Both the position numbers and the translations under genes were made by a program. Source: Halobacteriales archaeon QS_3_64_16 (GTDB taxonomy: Archaea; Halobacteriota; Halobacteria; Halobacteriales; Halococcaceae). From it: a stretch of 63,925 bases of DNA. The stretch covers positions 1 through 63,925 of the forward strand of contig PXRJ01000053.1 in assembly GCA_003021705.1 (NCBI GenBank). Direction: 5' to 3'. The stretch's first letter is position 1; every line of letters begins with the position of its first letter. The notes below the pieces were generated by a model. That model saw only the letters and a program-made list of their open reading frames with translations, searched no databases and had not been told where the DNA came from. Below are positions 42,974 through 52,315 of this stretch, piece by piece.

Positions 42974-44725
42974 TTAATCGTCGTCGTCATCGTCACCGGT
43001 GTTCGCGTCCACGTCGGCGGTGTCGATGTCGAAGTCGATCCCGAACTCGGCAGCCCGCGAGCGCCAGAACTCCTCGTAGCCCTCCTCGCGCTGTTCGACG
43101 GTGCTCTGGCCGTCGTCGACGAGGTCGAGTTTGACGTCTACCTCCTCCATGAGTCGATTCCCAACGTCGTCGCTGAGGACGCCTCGTCGAACCGCGTCCA
43201 TGAGCGCGCTTTTTTCCTGTTGGAGGACGCGGCGCTCGCCGACGAGTAACTCCTCGCGGCGGAGCTCGGGGTTCTCACGCAGCAACCGCGAGATGGCGTC
43301 GTTCAGGTCCTCCTTCTCGCGTTCGTACTCGGCAGTGAAATCCCTGTAGACGTCCCGGGGGAGGTTCCCGGCACTGTCGAGCCGGTCGACGGCCTCGAGC
43401 GCGGCGTCGACCGCCCGGGCACGGCCGACGAGGATCTGATAGAGGTCCTTCGCGTCCGACCGGGTGGCGACTCCAAGCCGATCCATGAGGCCGGGCATCG
43501 TCAGCCCCTGGACCACGAGGCTGAATGCGGCGACGCCGAAGACCATTGCCCGCAACTTTCTCGCCTGGGGAAAGCCCGGCGGCAGGCCCAGCACGAGGGC
43601 GATCGGGATCGAGCCGTGCAGCGCCCCCCAGACCATCACGTGTTGGTAAGAACGCGAGACGTCGCGGCGCTGGAGGCGATTGATGATGGCGGTGATCGGG
43701 TAGACGATCACAATTCGGACGGCGAGTACCAGTACTATGGCGGCGAGGATGACCGGGGCGTTGGCGGCCAGTGCGCCGATGGGCGTATTGATGCCAATCG
43801 CGAGGAAGACGAACGTGTTGACAATAAACGCGCCGGTGCTGAGCGTATTGAAAATCGAGATCTTCGTCCGGGGGCTCATCGCGTATTCGGTGCCGCGATT
43901 TCCGATAAACAGCCCCGCGACGACTGTCGCGATCACGCCCGAGACGTGCAGGTAGTGTTCGGCGAGCAGGAAGGAGCCATACGCAGCGATGATCGTGAGA
44001 ACCGTCTCTGTCATGTGCTCGTCGAGATCGACCATCACTCGATAGACCGCATAGCCCGCGGCGATCCCGACGAGCAGGCCTCCGAGGCTCGTGACGGCAA
44101 TCTCGATTGTGACCGAGGTGAGGCGCTCGACTTCGAGCAGATCGGCGGCCGTGACGGTGCCCGAGGTACCGGTGACGATCGCGAGTAGCGTCGAGAATAC
44201 GACGACACCGACCCCGTCGTTGATGAGGCTCTCACCTTCGACGAGCGTCGAGAGACGTTCGGGCGCGCCGACCTCCTCGAAGAGGGCGAGTACGCTTACG
44301 GGGTCAGTAGGCAAAATCATCGCGCCGAAGAGCAACGCGAGGATGAGAGGTAGACCCAGTACATATTGGCCGATGGCTCCAAGCAGGATCACCGAGAGGA
44401 CTAGTCCCGGGACCGCGAGCGCGAGAATGGTAAGCAAGTTCTCGCGGAGGGATTCGAGATCGGTGGTCGCCGCGCCCTCGAAGAGCAGCGGCGGGAGAAG
44501 TACGAGCAAGATGAGATCGTGCGTGAGCCCGACCGCAAAACGGCTTTGAAGGTCGATGCCCAGTGCCCATCCGAGCACCGAGATCCCGAGGCCTGCGAGC
44601 AACAGGGCGATCGTGTAGGGAAACCGGCCGACCTTCGCGACGAAGACCCCGACGCCCGCCGCGACGATAAAGACCGCGAGCAGCTCGATCAACTCCGCGG
44701 CGATCCCTACCTGTTCGGCTGCCAT
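42974..44725 (-). CDS. Na+/H+ antiporter, CPA1 family (NhaP-type)
   Basis: Membrane cation-proton exchanger of 583 residues. Seen: about 12 helices in the first 410 residues; FVAKVGRFPYTIALLLAGLG; ILPTDPVSVLALFEEVGAPE (the ion-binding DPV site); LSTLVEGESLINDGVGVVVF, with the conserved Glu and Asn-Asp; and AVRIVIVYPITAIINRLQRR with a loop ending SYQHVMVWGALHGSIPIALV. A cytoplasmic helical tail (about 410-583) follows and ends in a run of Asp (DANTGDDDDDD). Na+ export suits a halophile. It is monocistronic; a strong inverted repeat lies just past its stop. K+ as substrate cannot be excluded. Confidence 0.9.
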   Translation of the reverse strand: MAAEQVGIAAELIELLAVFIVAAGVGVFVAKVGRFPYTIALLLAGLGISVLGWALGIDLQSRFAVGLTHDLILLVLLPPLLFEGAATTDLESLRENLLTILALAVPGLVLSVILLGAIGQYVLGLPLILALLFGAMILPTDPVSVLALFEEVGAPERLSTLVEGESLINDGVGVVVFSTLLAIVTGTSGTVTAADLLEVERLTSVTIEIAVTSLGGLLVGIAAGYAVYRVMVDLDEHMTETVLTIIAAYGSFLLAEHYLHVSGVIATVVAGLFIGNRGTEYAMSPRTKISIFNTLSTGAFIVNTFVFLAIGINTPIGALAANAPVILAAIVLVLAVRIVIVYPITAIINRLQRRDVSRSYQHVMVWGALHGSIPIALVLGLPPGFPQARKLRAMVFGVAAFSLVVQGLTMPGLMDRLGVATRSDAKDLYQILVGRARAVDAALEAVDRLDSAGNLPRDVYRDFTAEYEREKEDLNDAISRLLRENPELRREELLVGERRVLQQEKSALMDAVRRGVLSDDVGNRLMEEVDVKLDLVDDGQSTVEQREEGYEEFWRSRAAEFGIDFDIDTADVDANTGDDDDDD

Positions 44726-44868
44726 GCCCGAGGTAGGGTCGGCCGGCGGTTAAAACGGCTCGACACGCGTTCGATCGAAACCTACCGAGCCGGGTCGATC
44801 CGGTCGACGGCTGGAGAATGCCGGAAGGACACCGCTACGGCTTTGGGAGGTGATGCGATAGACGGCCC

Positions 44869-45360
44869 ATGTTCGATCGTCTCTTGGGTCGCCTGACCGG
44901 TGGCGAATCCACGGGTGCTATGGCAAGGTCGGCTGGTTCGACCGGTTCGGAGCTGACCGTCTCGCTGTTCGTCGACGGGCCGAACGTCCTCCGTAGCGAG
45001 TTCGACATCGATCTGAACGAGGTCCGCGAGCGAGCCGCCGAGGCCGGCCGACTCGTCTGTGCCCGGCTCTACCTCGACGAGCACGCGAGTCCTGGATTGA
45101 TCCAGGCCGGGGAGGCCCGCGGGTTCGAGGTTCGTGTGACGAGTGGCGACGTCGACGTGAAGTTAGCCGTGGACGCGACCGCGTTCGTCGCCGACGGCGT
45201 GGACACCCTTGCGATCGCCTCCCGCGATACTGATTTCAAACCGGTGCTCGAATTCGCGGCCACACGGGGAACGCGAACGCTCGCGATCGCGCCCGGGACA
45301 CATGGCCGCTCGGATGCCCTTCGGAACGCCGCCCAGAACGCGGTAACCCTCGGGGAATGA
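44869..45360 (+). CDS. NYN-domain (PIN-like) protein
   Basis: Predicted RNase-like protein of 163 residues in the NYN/LabA-like family. Seen: TVSLFVDGPNVLRSEFDIDL with the first acidic residue, VCARLYLDEHASPGLIQAGE, SGDVDVKLAVDATAFVADG with the second set of Asp, LAIASRDTDFKPVLEFAATR with the third, and GTRTLAIAPGTHGRSDALRN. All four NYN acidic positions seem to be there. The first 28 residues look disordered. The neighbouring genes are the antiporter and a TatD-like enzyme; no RNA-processing partner is nearby. The family is thought to cut RNA; specificity unknown. Confidence 0.83.
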   Translation: MFDRLLGRLTGGESTGAMARSAGSTGSELTVSLFVDGPNVLRSEFDIDLNEVRERAAEAGRLVCARLYLDEHASPGLIQAGEARGFEVRVTSGDVDVKLAVDATAFVADGVDTLAIASRDTDFKPVLEFAATRGTRTLAIAPGTHGRSDALRNAAQNAVTLGE

Positions 45361-45423
45361 GCGTCTCCGGTGGCGTGCAGCGCGGAACGAGGGGCTTTTC
45401 GGTCGTCTCGGCCTCGCATCGAC

Positions 45424-46272
45424 ATGGACTGCGAGCAGCCGATCCTGGACGACCATCTCCATCTCGACCCGGTAAATGGCGATCCGAGCGAGGCGGCCGC
45501 CGACTTTGCTGATAGCGGGGGCACCCACTTGCTCGTTCTGAACAAACCGTCCTGGACGCTCGGCATCGAAGTCGATGAGAGGGCGGACTTCCGAGAAGGG
45601 TTCGACCTGACTCTCGACGCCGCCCATACTGCTAACGAGATCCTCCCCGGGCAAGCCTGGACGGTGCTTGGCGTTCATCCCGGCTTGATCTCCCGGCTGG
45701 TCGACGACCGGGGCTACTCGCCGGAAGCGGCACGCGAGTTGATGCAGGCGGGCTTAGAGGTCGCCGCGGAGTACGTCGAACAGGACAGAGCGCTCGCGCT
45801 CAAATCCGGTCGCCCGCACTACCCGGTTTCGGAGGACGTGTGGGACGCCTCGAACGCGGTGCTCCGCCACGCTCTCTCGCTCGCGGGCGATCTCGGCTGT
45901 GTCCTTCAGCTTCACACCGAGGACACCGACGATCTGAGCGAGGTCGGCGAGTGGGCCGAGGACCGCGGGGTCAGTATCGAAAACGTGGTCAAACACTACG
46001 CGTCGGGTCCCGTCACCGGGGCGACAGCGAGCGTCATCTCGCGCAAAGAGGAGTTGCGGGCGGCGACGGAGAGCGACGATGCCTTCCTCATGGAGACGGA
46101 TTTCCTCGACGACCCCGATCGGCCCGGCGCGGTACTGGGCCCGAAGACCGTCCCCCGGAGAGTACGCTGGCTGCGCGAAGAGGGTGCGGAGGAAGTGATG
46201 TGGGCAGCCCACGTCGAGACCCCGGAGCAGGTGTATGGCATCGATACGCGGGCAGCGCTCGATATCGAGTAG
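45424..46272 (+). CDS. TatD-like metal-dependent hydrolase
   Basis: TIM-barrel amidohydrolase-type enzyme, 282 residues, similar to TatD DNases but a divergent archaeal branch. Seen: ILDDHLHLDPVNGD (HxH metal site), THLLVLNKPSWTLG, WTVLGVHPGLISRLVDDRGY, ALKSGRPHYPVSEDVWDAS, CVLQLHTEDTDDLSEVGEW, NVVKHYASGPVTG and AFLMETDFLDDPDRPGAVLG, the usual His and Asp ligands. ATG 45424 is chosen over 45370: HLHLDP follows at the family spacing. Probably acts on phosphodiester or small-molecule substrates. The neighbour DUF2150 is separate by 57 bases. Confidence 0.85.
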   Translation: MDCEQPILDDHLHLDPVNGDPSEAAADFADSGGTHLLVLNKPSWTLGIEVDERADFREGFDLTLDAAHTANEILPGQAWTVLGVHPGLISRLVDDRGYSPEAARELMQAGLEVAAEYVEQDRALALKSGRPHYPVSEDVWDASNAVLRHALSLAGDLGCVLQLHTEDTDDLSEVGEWAEDRGVSIENVVKHYASGPVTGATASVISRKEELRAATESDDAFLMETDFLDDPDRPGAVLGPKTVPRRVRWLREEGAEEVMWAAHVETPEQVYGIDTRAALDIE

Positions 46273-46329
46273 TTTCCTCCGAGTAGGACAACGAAAAGGT
46301 CTATCAACGGCGACACGCACCGTCCGTGT

Positions 46330-46917
46330 ATGAGCCCCGCTCCCGGCGAGTTCTACACCGAGGAACGTTGGCAGAACTGGATCGAGCGGGTCCAGGCCGA
46401 AGACCTGGATCCGGAAAACGAGGACTCCGCGCGCTTGCTGCTCAACCTGCAGGACGATGCCGCGATCGCCATCGTCCGCGTCATCAGTGCCTACGAGGAC
46501 GGCGAGCTCGGCGAACAGGAAGCCCGCGAGGAACTCGGGTCGATCCAGGAGATCGTTCTCGGGGACGCCGACGTCGAGGACGAGGAGAAAGCAATGTTGC
46601 TCGACGGCGTCCAGACCTCGCTCGTCTGTGTCTTCTATGCGGCCGACGAGTACGTCGCCGAGGGGCCCGCCGAGGGCGCGAGCGTCGAGGAGTACGTTAC
46701 GGCCGCCCGTGACGCCGAGACAGAGGAGGACGTCGAGGCGGCGCTCGGCTACTGCGCACAAGCCGGTACCTTGCTACTCGACGACGGAGAGATGGATATG
46801 TCCGTCGCCGAGAATCTGGAGTACGGTCTCGTCGCCGAGTGGGTCAACGGACTCGATAGCCTCCAGAGCGCCACCCGCGATCCGGAAGTCATCGAAGAGG
46901 ACGACGCCGAGGAGTAA
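46330..46917 (+). CDS. DUF2150 family protein
   Basis: Acidic protein of 195 residues, of a family found widely in archaea with no known function. Seen: FYTEERWQNWIERVQAEDLD, NEDSARLLLNLQDDAAIAIV, EEKAMLLDGVQTSLVCVFYA, YVTAARDAETEEDVEAALGY, and VAENLEYGLVAEWVNGLDSL. It is predicted all-helical, with about 25 percent Glu plus Asp. ATG 46330 follows a tctatcaa element by about 30 bases. It is probably a soluble cytosolic protein. No operon. Confidence 0.85.
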   Translation: MSPAPGEFYTEERWQNWIERVQAEDLDPENEDSARLLLNLQDDAAIAIVRVISAYEDGELGEQEAREELGSIQEIVLGDADVEDEEKAMLLDGVQTSLVCVFYAADEYVAEGPAEGASVEEYVTAARDAETEEDVEAALGYCAQAGTLLLDDGEMDMSVAENLEYGLVAEWVNGLDSLQSATRDPEVIEEDDAEE

Positions 46918-47035
46918 CACGGAATCGGGCGAGAATCGAGTAGCACCGACCTCGAGACCCACCCGACCGGTGAGAGGCGAGTGAACGGTCCACGACGGCC
47001 CGTGCCGGTCCGTCCCAGTCCGTTCGCCTGCAGTA

Positions 47036-47045
47036 GGTTTATCAT
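47036..47045 (+). promoter_or_regulatory. TATA element of the first PKD protein gene
   Basis: GGTTTATCAT, centred about 28 bases before the ATG at 47069; leaderless spacing. Confidence 0.55.
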
Positions 47046-47068
47046 GGGAAAAAGAACCAAGGCTTCGC

Positions 47069-49804
47069 ATGAGTATCCGCGACGACGAGCGCGCCCAGAC
47101 CGTCCAGGTCGGTGCAATCTTGCTCTTGGGCACGCTCGTCGTTGCGTTTTCGGTCTACCAGGTAACGAGCGTTCCCGGCCAGAACGGAGAGACCGAGTTC
47201 ACCCACAACCAGCAGACCCAGAAACAGCTCCAGGAGGTTCGTAACGCGATTCTCGAAACCGCGGGGACCGGCCAGGGCCGTTCGGCGACGGTCGCGCTGG
47301 GAACCCAGTATCGCGATCGGATCGTCGCCGTGAACCCCGCTCCTCCCTCGGGAACGCTCGAAACGGTCGATCTCGGCAACCTAACGATCGCGAACGCCAC
47401 GGCTGCAAGTGGGGGCGGTACCGCGATCGAGAGTCGCGATTTCTGGAACGGGGGTGAGAAGGAGTACGCCTCGACCGCACTGACCTACGAGCCGAACTAC
47501 AACGAGTACCGCGAGGCTCCGCGAACGGTCTACGAACACACCGTGCTGGCGAACCGGTTCGAGGAAGCCAACGGAACTGATCTGCTGTTGTCGAACCAGA
47601 CGTTCGTCGACGGCCGGGATATCACCCTCGTGACGCTCGATGGATCGCTCTCGGCAACCGGCAGCGACGCCGTCCCGGTCGATACTCGCCCGATAAGCGT
47701 CTCGGAGACGGTCGTTCCGATCGAGAGCTCCGGGGGACCGATCACCCTCACGCTGCCGACGACGCTGTCGGAATCACGCTGGATGGATCTTCTCGCGGGA
47801 GCGGAGTTCGCCTCGATCGAGCGCTACGACTCCGCGGCGTCCTCTAGTGAGGTGACGATCCGATTCGAGCAGGGAGAGACCTACCGGCTTCGGATGGCGA
47901 ACATCGGCGTCGGCAGCGGCGCGCCCGCGACCTCGGCGGCCTATCTCACTACCGCGCCCGGGCCCACGGGGCCGATCGCCGAGAACGATTCTCGAGAGCT
48001 CCGCATCGAGGTCCGGGATCGGTACAACAACCCGATCGGGAGTGAGACAGTGAACCTCACGATCGTGGACTCCCCTGACGGGAGCCGACCCGGGACCCTA
48101 GCGCCCGACGACGAACAGCCAAAGAGCGTCACAGTCACGACCGACGAGCAGGGGCATGCGAGCGTGACCTACCGCGCGCCGCCGGACGTCGACGCCGATG
48201 CCGGCCCGGTTCCGGTGACGATCGGGGCGAACCGAACCGCGGTGATCAATGTGTCCGAGCCCTTGCCAGCTAACTCCTCGAATACCGTCCGATTCGATTT
48301 CGACGTCACGAACACCGACGGGAGTAAAACGGCCAACGAGATCGAGTGGAACCGGACGGCACTCGCGGCCCGATCGGGCATCAACTGTGGGCCGGCGGGC
48401 TGTACCTACGACCGTAGCGCCGGGACGATCGACGCCTCGGTATTCACGTCGCCGGCTACCCCGAACGTGGCCTTCGACGTCAGGAGTGCCGACCGGACGA
48501 TCGCCACCGTCAGCGCCCGAGCCGACCGCACGGGACCGAACGGGACGGCAGCCGGACGGATCGACGTTCTCGGGCCGGGAACGGTCGATCTCACCGTCTC
48601 GAGTGCCGACAGTAGCGACACGCTCTCGCTGACGACCCGCAACCGAGAGCCGAGCGCGAGCGTCGAGCTCTCGCCGGGGACGCCACGCAGCGGCGAACTG
48701 GTGAGTTTCGACGCGGAGGCATCCGACTTGGACGGATCGAACGGTAGCTTGGAGTACGAGTGGGACTTCGGCGATGGCAGTAGAGGGTTCGGGCCGACGC
48801 CACAGCACGCCTACGACGAAGCGGGGACCTACGACGTAGGCCTCACCGTCACCGACGCAAACGGCGCGGAGACGACCGTGAACCGGACGATCACCGTCTC
48901 GAATCGGGCACCCGAGGCCGCGATCGAGTACGGACCGACCACGCCGCTGACCGGCCGGACAGTGAGCTTCGACGCGTCGGATTCGGTCGATCCAGACCGT
49001 AGCGACGACGCTCTCGCCTACGAGTGGGACCTCGATAGCGACGGCTCCTTCGAAGCGGAGGGCGAGCGCGCGACCCGGCAGTACGCCGACGACGGTGACC
49101 GGGAAGTGACGCTTCGAGTCACCGACGAGGGCGGCGCGACGGTCACGACGACCGCAACCGTGAGCGTGCGAAACCGAGAACCGATCGCCGAGTTCGGGTA
49201 CGGTGGTGACCGGACACGAGGCGAACCGATCGGATTCGACGCGTCAGGGAGCAGCGATCGGGACGGTTCGATCGCGAGTTACGAGTGGGACTTCGGTGAC
49301 GGACCGACCGCGACGGGCGTCTCGCCGAGTCACACCTACGAGGAGGCAGGTACTTACACCGTGATTCTGGAAGTCACCGATGACGACAACGTGACCGCTA
49401 CCAAGCGAGAAAGCCTAACCGTCGACGATCGGAACCCGGCGGCGACCAACCAACCGCCGACAGCCGCCCTCGATTATACGCCCTCCGATCCGCGGACGAA
49501 CGACAAGATCGGATTCGACGCTTCGGGAAGCAGCGATCCTAACGGCGACGAACTCACCTACCAGTGGGAACTTACCCGCCCGAACGGACGGACCAACGAA
49601 ACGACTGGCGAGAGGGTTACGGCTAATCCCCTGCCGCCTGGCGAGTACCGAATGACGCTTACGGTAGCCGACGGCAACGCCACTGATACCACCAGCCGGA
49701 CGTTCACGGTCACTTCCGGCGAATCGAGTCAAGGTGGCGGCCCGCCGGCAACGATCGATACACTCGAACCGACCCGAGACACCGAGGACAGTATGGCTGG
49801 ATAG
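47069..49804 (+). CDS. Pilin-like N-terminus plus PKD-repeat surface protein
   Basis: Large surface protein, 911 residues. The N-terminus SIRDDERAQTVQVGAILLLG, then TLVVAFSVYQVTSVPGQNGE, is the charged-then-hydrophobic segment of haloarchaeal type IV pilin-like and adhesin proteins. A unique domain (about 55-330) and an Ig-like invasin domain with DRYNNPIGSETVNLTIVD (about 310-390) follow. Then four PKD domains, about residues 520-600, 610-700, 705-790 and 797-890, with EYEWDFGDGSRGFG, EWDLDSDGSFEA, YEWDFGDGPTATG and YQWELTRPNGR. Many N-x-S/T sequons. A tandem paralogue follows. Likely a pseudopilus- or cell-surface-anchored adhesin, a possible AglB substrate. Confidence 0.83.
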   Translation: MSIRDDERAQTVQVGAILLLGTLVVAFSVYQVTSVPGQNGETEFTHNQQTQKQLQEVRNAILETAGTGQGRSATVALGTQYRDRIVAVNPAPPSGTLETVDLGNLTIANATAASGGGTAIESRDFWNGGEKEYASTALTYEPNYNEYREAPRTVYEHTVLANRFEEANGTDLLLSNQTFVDGRDITLVTLDGSLSATGSDAVPVDTRPISVSETVVPIESSGGPITLTLPTTLSESRWMDLLAGAEFASIERYDSAASSSEVTIRFEQGETYRLRMANIGVGSGAPATSAAYLTTAPGPTGPIAENDSRELRIEVRDRYNNPIGSETVNLTIVDSPDGSRPGTLAPDDEQPKSVTVTTDEQGHASVTYRAPPDVDADAGPVPVTIGANRTAVINVSEPLPANSSNTVRFDFDVTNTDGSKTANEIEWNRTALAARSGINCGPAGCTYDRSAGTIDASVFTSPATPNVAFDVRSADRTIATVSARADRTGPNGTAAGRIDVLGPGTVDLTVSSADSSDTLSLTTRNREPSASVELSPGTPRSGELVSFDAEASDLDGSNGSLEYEWDFGDGSRGFGPTPQHAYDEAGTYDVGLTVTDANGAETTVNRTITVSNRAPEAAIEYGPTTPLTGRTVSFDASDSVDPDRSDDALAYEWDLDSDGSFEAEGERATRQYADDGDREVTLRVTDEGGATVTTTATVSVRNREPIAEFGYGGDRTRGEPIGFDASGSSDRDGSIASYEWDFGDGPTATGVSPSHTYEEAGTYTVILEVTDDDNVTATKRESLTVDDRNPAATNQPPTAALDYTPSDPRTNDKIGFDASGSSDPNGDELTYQWELTRPNGRTNETTGERVTANPLPPGEYRMTLTVADGNATDTTSRTFTVTSGESSQGGGPPATIDTLEPTRDTEDSMAG

Positions 49805-49974
49805 GAGTTCGGTCAGTGACAAACGATACTCGCATCTGACACCTCCTTGCGGTCCGAGTAGTTGTCTCGAAGATCGTGATGCCAGTGGCGCATCCGAACC
49901 GCCTCTACCGATTCGTTTCATCGATCGGATAATAGCATAATAACTTTAGCTCTATACTACACCGAAATATACAC

Positions 49975-52170
49975 ATGGATATCAGGGGCGACAGACGTGC
50001 GCAGGCCATGCAGGTCGGCGCGGTGATCCTGGTGGGTGTCGCCATCGTTGCGCTCTCGGTCTATCAGGTGACGAGCGTGCCACAGCAGAACCGACAGGTC
50101 GAGGCGGGCCACAACGCAGAACTCAGAGAGCAATTCCAAGGGGTCCGGGCGGCGATTCTGCGGACGGCCGCCACTGGTTCCATACACTCTGCGAACGTCA
50201 CGCTTGGGGCGGAGTACCCCGATCGGCTGGTCGCGGTCAACCCCGCGTCGGCGGCGGGCACTCTTCGAACGACCGCTCCCGGACCAACCGCGAGCGTCTC
50301 GATTACGAACGCGACGGCGACCGTCCCCGAGACCGCCGACTACTGGAACGGGTCAGAACAAGCCTTTGCGACGCGGGGGGTCGCGTATTTCCCGAATTAC
50401 AACGAGTTCGAGAACGCGCCGGTCACCGCCTACGACAACTCGCTTCTGTACGCGCTGTATGGGACCGACCTCTTGGGGCCGAACGCCGATATCGGGGGTG
50501 GGGAGGCCCTTTCGAACCAGACGCTGATCGACGGGAAGCGAATCACCGTCCTTACCGTCGATGGCTCGCTCTCCCGAACTGGCACTGGGAATTATACGCT
50601 CGAGACGCGGCCGGTGAGCGTCTCGAATACGACCGTCCCGCTGCGGAACGCGAGCGGCCAGCCCGTCGAACTCTCGGTCTCGACGCAGGCGACCAACGAG
50701 AGCTGGCAGCGCGTTCTGGCACCCGAACTCAGCACTAATGGCGGCTCCATCCAGTCCTTCGAGTGCTCGGGGCCGACTGGGGAGTCCTGTGGCACGCTTA
50801 CGATCACGCTCGAACCGACCACTGGCGACGATCCCTATCTACTGCGAATGGCCGAGATCGGCGTCGGGGAAGCAGTCGAGGACCCGACCCCCAGATATCT
50901 CACGAACGCCACCGACCGGCAGGTACGTGTGCCCGAGAACCGCTCCCGGGAGCTGGTGTTCGAAGTTCGCGACCGGTACAACAATCCCGTTGCAAACGAG
51001 TCGGTGAACGCCACGATCGTCGATCGATCGGTGCTCCAGCGCTTCGGGACGGGCGGGGCGAACGTTAGCGTCGGCGAGCTACGGGCAGCGGGCGAGCGCG
51101 GTAGTGATATCGAGGTGCGCACCAACGGGACTGGCCAGGCGGTCGTCCGGTATCGCGCGCCCCGAAGTATCAATGGCAGCCGGCCGGTGAACCTGACCGT
51201 GATCGCCAACCGGACGGCCCAGCCAGATCCGACGGCAAACCCCACGGCAGCCGATACTACCGTCTTCGACGTTACCGTACGGAACGCCGACGGGAGCCCT
51301 GCCCCGCACGTCGTGCGGTGGAACGAGAGCGCCTTCGAGGCCCAACCCGGCGTCGAGTGCGGACCGAACCGGTGTATCTACGACCGCAGCGCGGGCCGGC
51401 TGACGATCCCGCTCGTCGCGAACGCAACGGCGGGCCAGCAGCCGGTGAGCGGGGTCGATGTCGCGCTCGCGAACCGCGACCCGAGCGTCGTCCGGTACGT
51501 GCGTGCGGACAATACCACCGACGAGGCGGGGATCGCAACGGCGACCGTCGAGGTCCTGGGGCCGGGCACGACGACGCTCGCGGTCGCCGGCGGGCAAAAT
51601 AGCGCCGGACCGGGCGACCGGCTCAACCTCACGATCGGCAACCAGCGCCCCGACGCGGTGGGAGCCTACGTCCCACAGAACGCGACGAGCGGGACGGCGG
51701 TGCAGTTCAACGCCCGCCCCTCGAGCGATTCGGATGGGAGAGTCGTCGAGTACGAGTGGGCCTTCGGCGACGGCTCGCGGAAGTTCGGCCCGCGACCCCA
51801 GCACGTCTACAACCGGAGTGGCACCTATAACGCGACCCTGACTGTGACCGACGAGCACGGCGCGACGGCCACGACGACCGCGACCGTCGAGATCGCGAAC
51901 CGGCCTCCGGAGACCGCCTTCCAGTATCCCCTTACCGTCCCGCGACCGGGCGAGGCGATCATGTTCGACGCCTCGAATTCGGTCGATCCCGATGGCGAGA
52001 TCGTTCGGTACGAGTGGGACTTCGGCGACGGTAGCGAGGACCTCACGGCCGAACTGCCCACGGTCAGTCACGCCTTCGAGGAGCCGGGCACCTATGTCGT
52101 CTCCCTGCGGGTCACCGACGACGACGGGGACACCGATGTGATTCAAAAGACCGTCACCGTCGACGGCTAG
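49975..52170 (+). CDS. Second pilin-like PKD surface protein, tandem paralogue
   Basis: Paralogue of the preceding protein, 731 residues. The N-terminus is the same type: DRRAQAMQVGAVILVGVAIV, then ALSVYQVTSVPQQNRQVEAG. The unique domain (about 55-310) matches with ESDYWNG-like and NYNEFENAPVTAYDN stretches. An Ig-like domain with DRYNNPVANESVNATIVD follows. Then only two PKD domains (about 555-640, 640-731), VEYEWAFGDGSRKFG and VRYEWDFGDGSEDL, instead of four. Sequons are numerous. The 170-base gap from the first gene has its own TATA-like elements, so the two are separately expressed. Repeat number has changed since duplication. Confidence 0.83.
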   Translation: MDIRGDRRAQAMQVGAVILVGVAIVALSVYQVTSVPQQNRQVEAGHNAELREQFQGVRAAILRTAATGSIHSANVTLGAEYPDRLVAVNPASAAGTLRTTAPGPTASVSITNATATVPETADYWNGSEQAFATRGVAYFPNYNEFENAPVTAYDNSLLYALYGTDLLGPNADIGGGEALSNQTLIDGKRITVLTVDGSLSRTGTGNYTLETRPVSVSNTTVPLRNASGQPVELSVSTQATNESWQRVLAPELSTNGGSIQSFECSGPTGESCGTLTITLEPTTGDDPYLLRMAEIGVGEAVEDPTPRYLTNATDRQVRVPENRSRELVFEVRDRYNNPVANESVNATIVDRSVLQRFGTGGANVSVGELRAAGERGSDIEVRTNGTGQAVVRYRAPRSINGSRPVNLTVIANRTAQPDPTANPTAADTTVFDVTVRNADGSPAPHVVRWNESAFEAQPGVECGPNRCIYDRSAGRLTIPLVANATAGQQPVSGVDVALANRDPSVVRYVRADNTTDEAGIATATVEVLGPGTTTLAVAGGQNSAGPGDRLNLTIGNQRPDAVGAYVPQNATSGTAVQFNARPSSDSDGRVVEYEWAFGDGSRKFGPRPQHVYNRSGTYNATLTVTDEHGATATTTATVEIANRPPETAFQYPLTVPRPGEAIMFDASNSVDPDGEIVRYEWDFGDGSEDLTAELPTVSHAFEEPGTYVVSLRVTDDDGDTDVIQKTVTVDG

Positions 52171-52287
52171 TAGTGCCGTCCCAACTCGTCGCCGTTTTCC
52201 TCACGGTTCGATCCCGGTCGATAGCTTTGCCCCTCGATCCGACCCCCCCTCGTATTCGACGATCGACGATATACTGGTCGACAAACC

Positions 52288-52295
52288 CATATACC
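52288..52295 (+). promoter_or_regulatory. TATA element of hmgS
   Basis: CATATACC, centred about 25 bases before the ATG at 52316; leaderless spacing. Confidence 0.5.
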
Positions 52296-52315
52296 AGGCC
52301 ATCGTGAGAGCCCCT

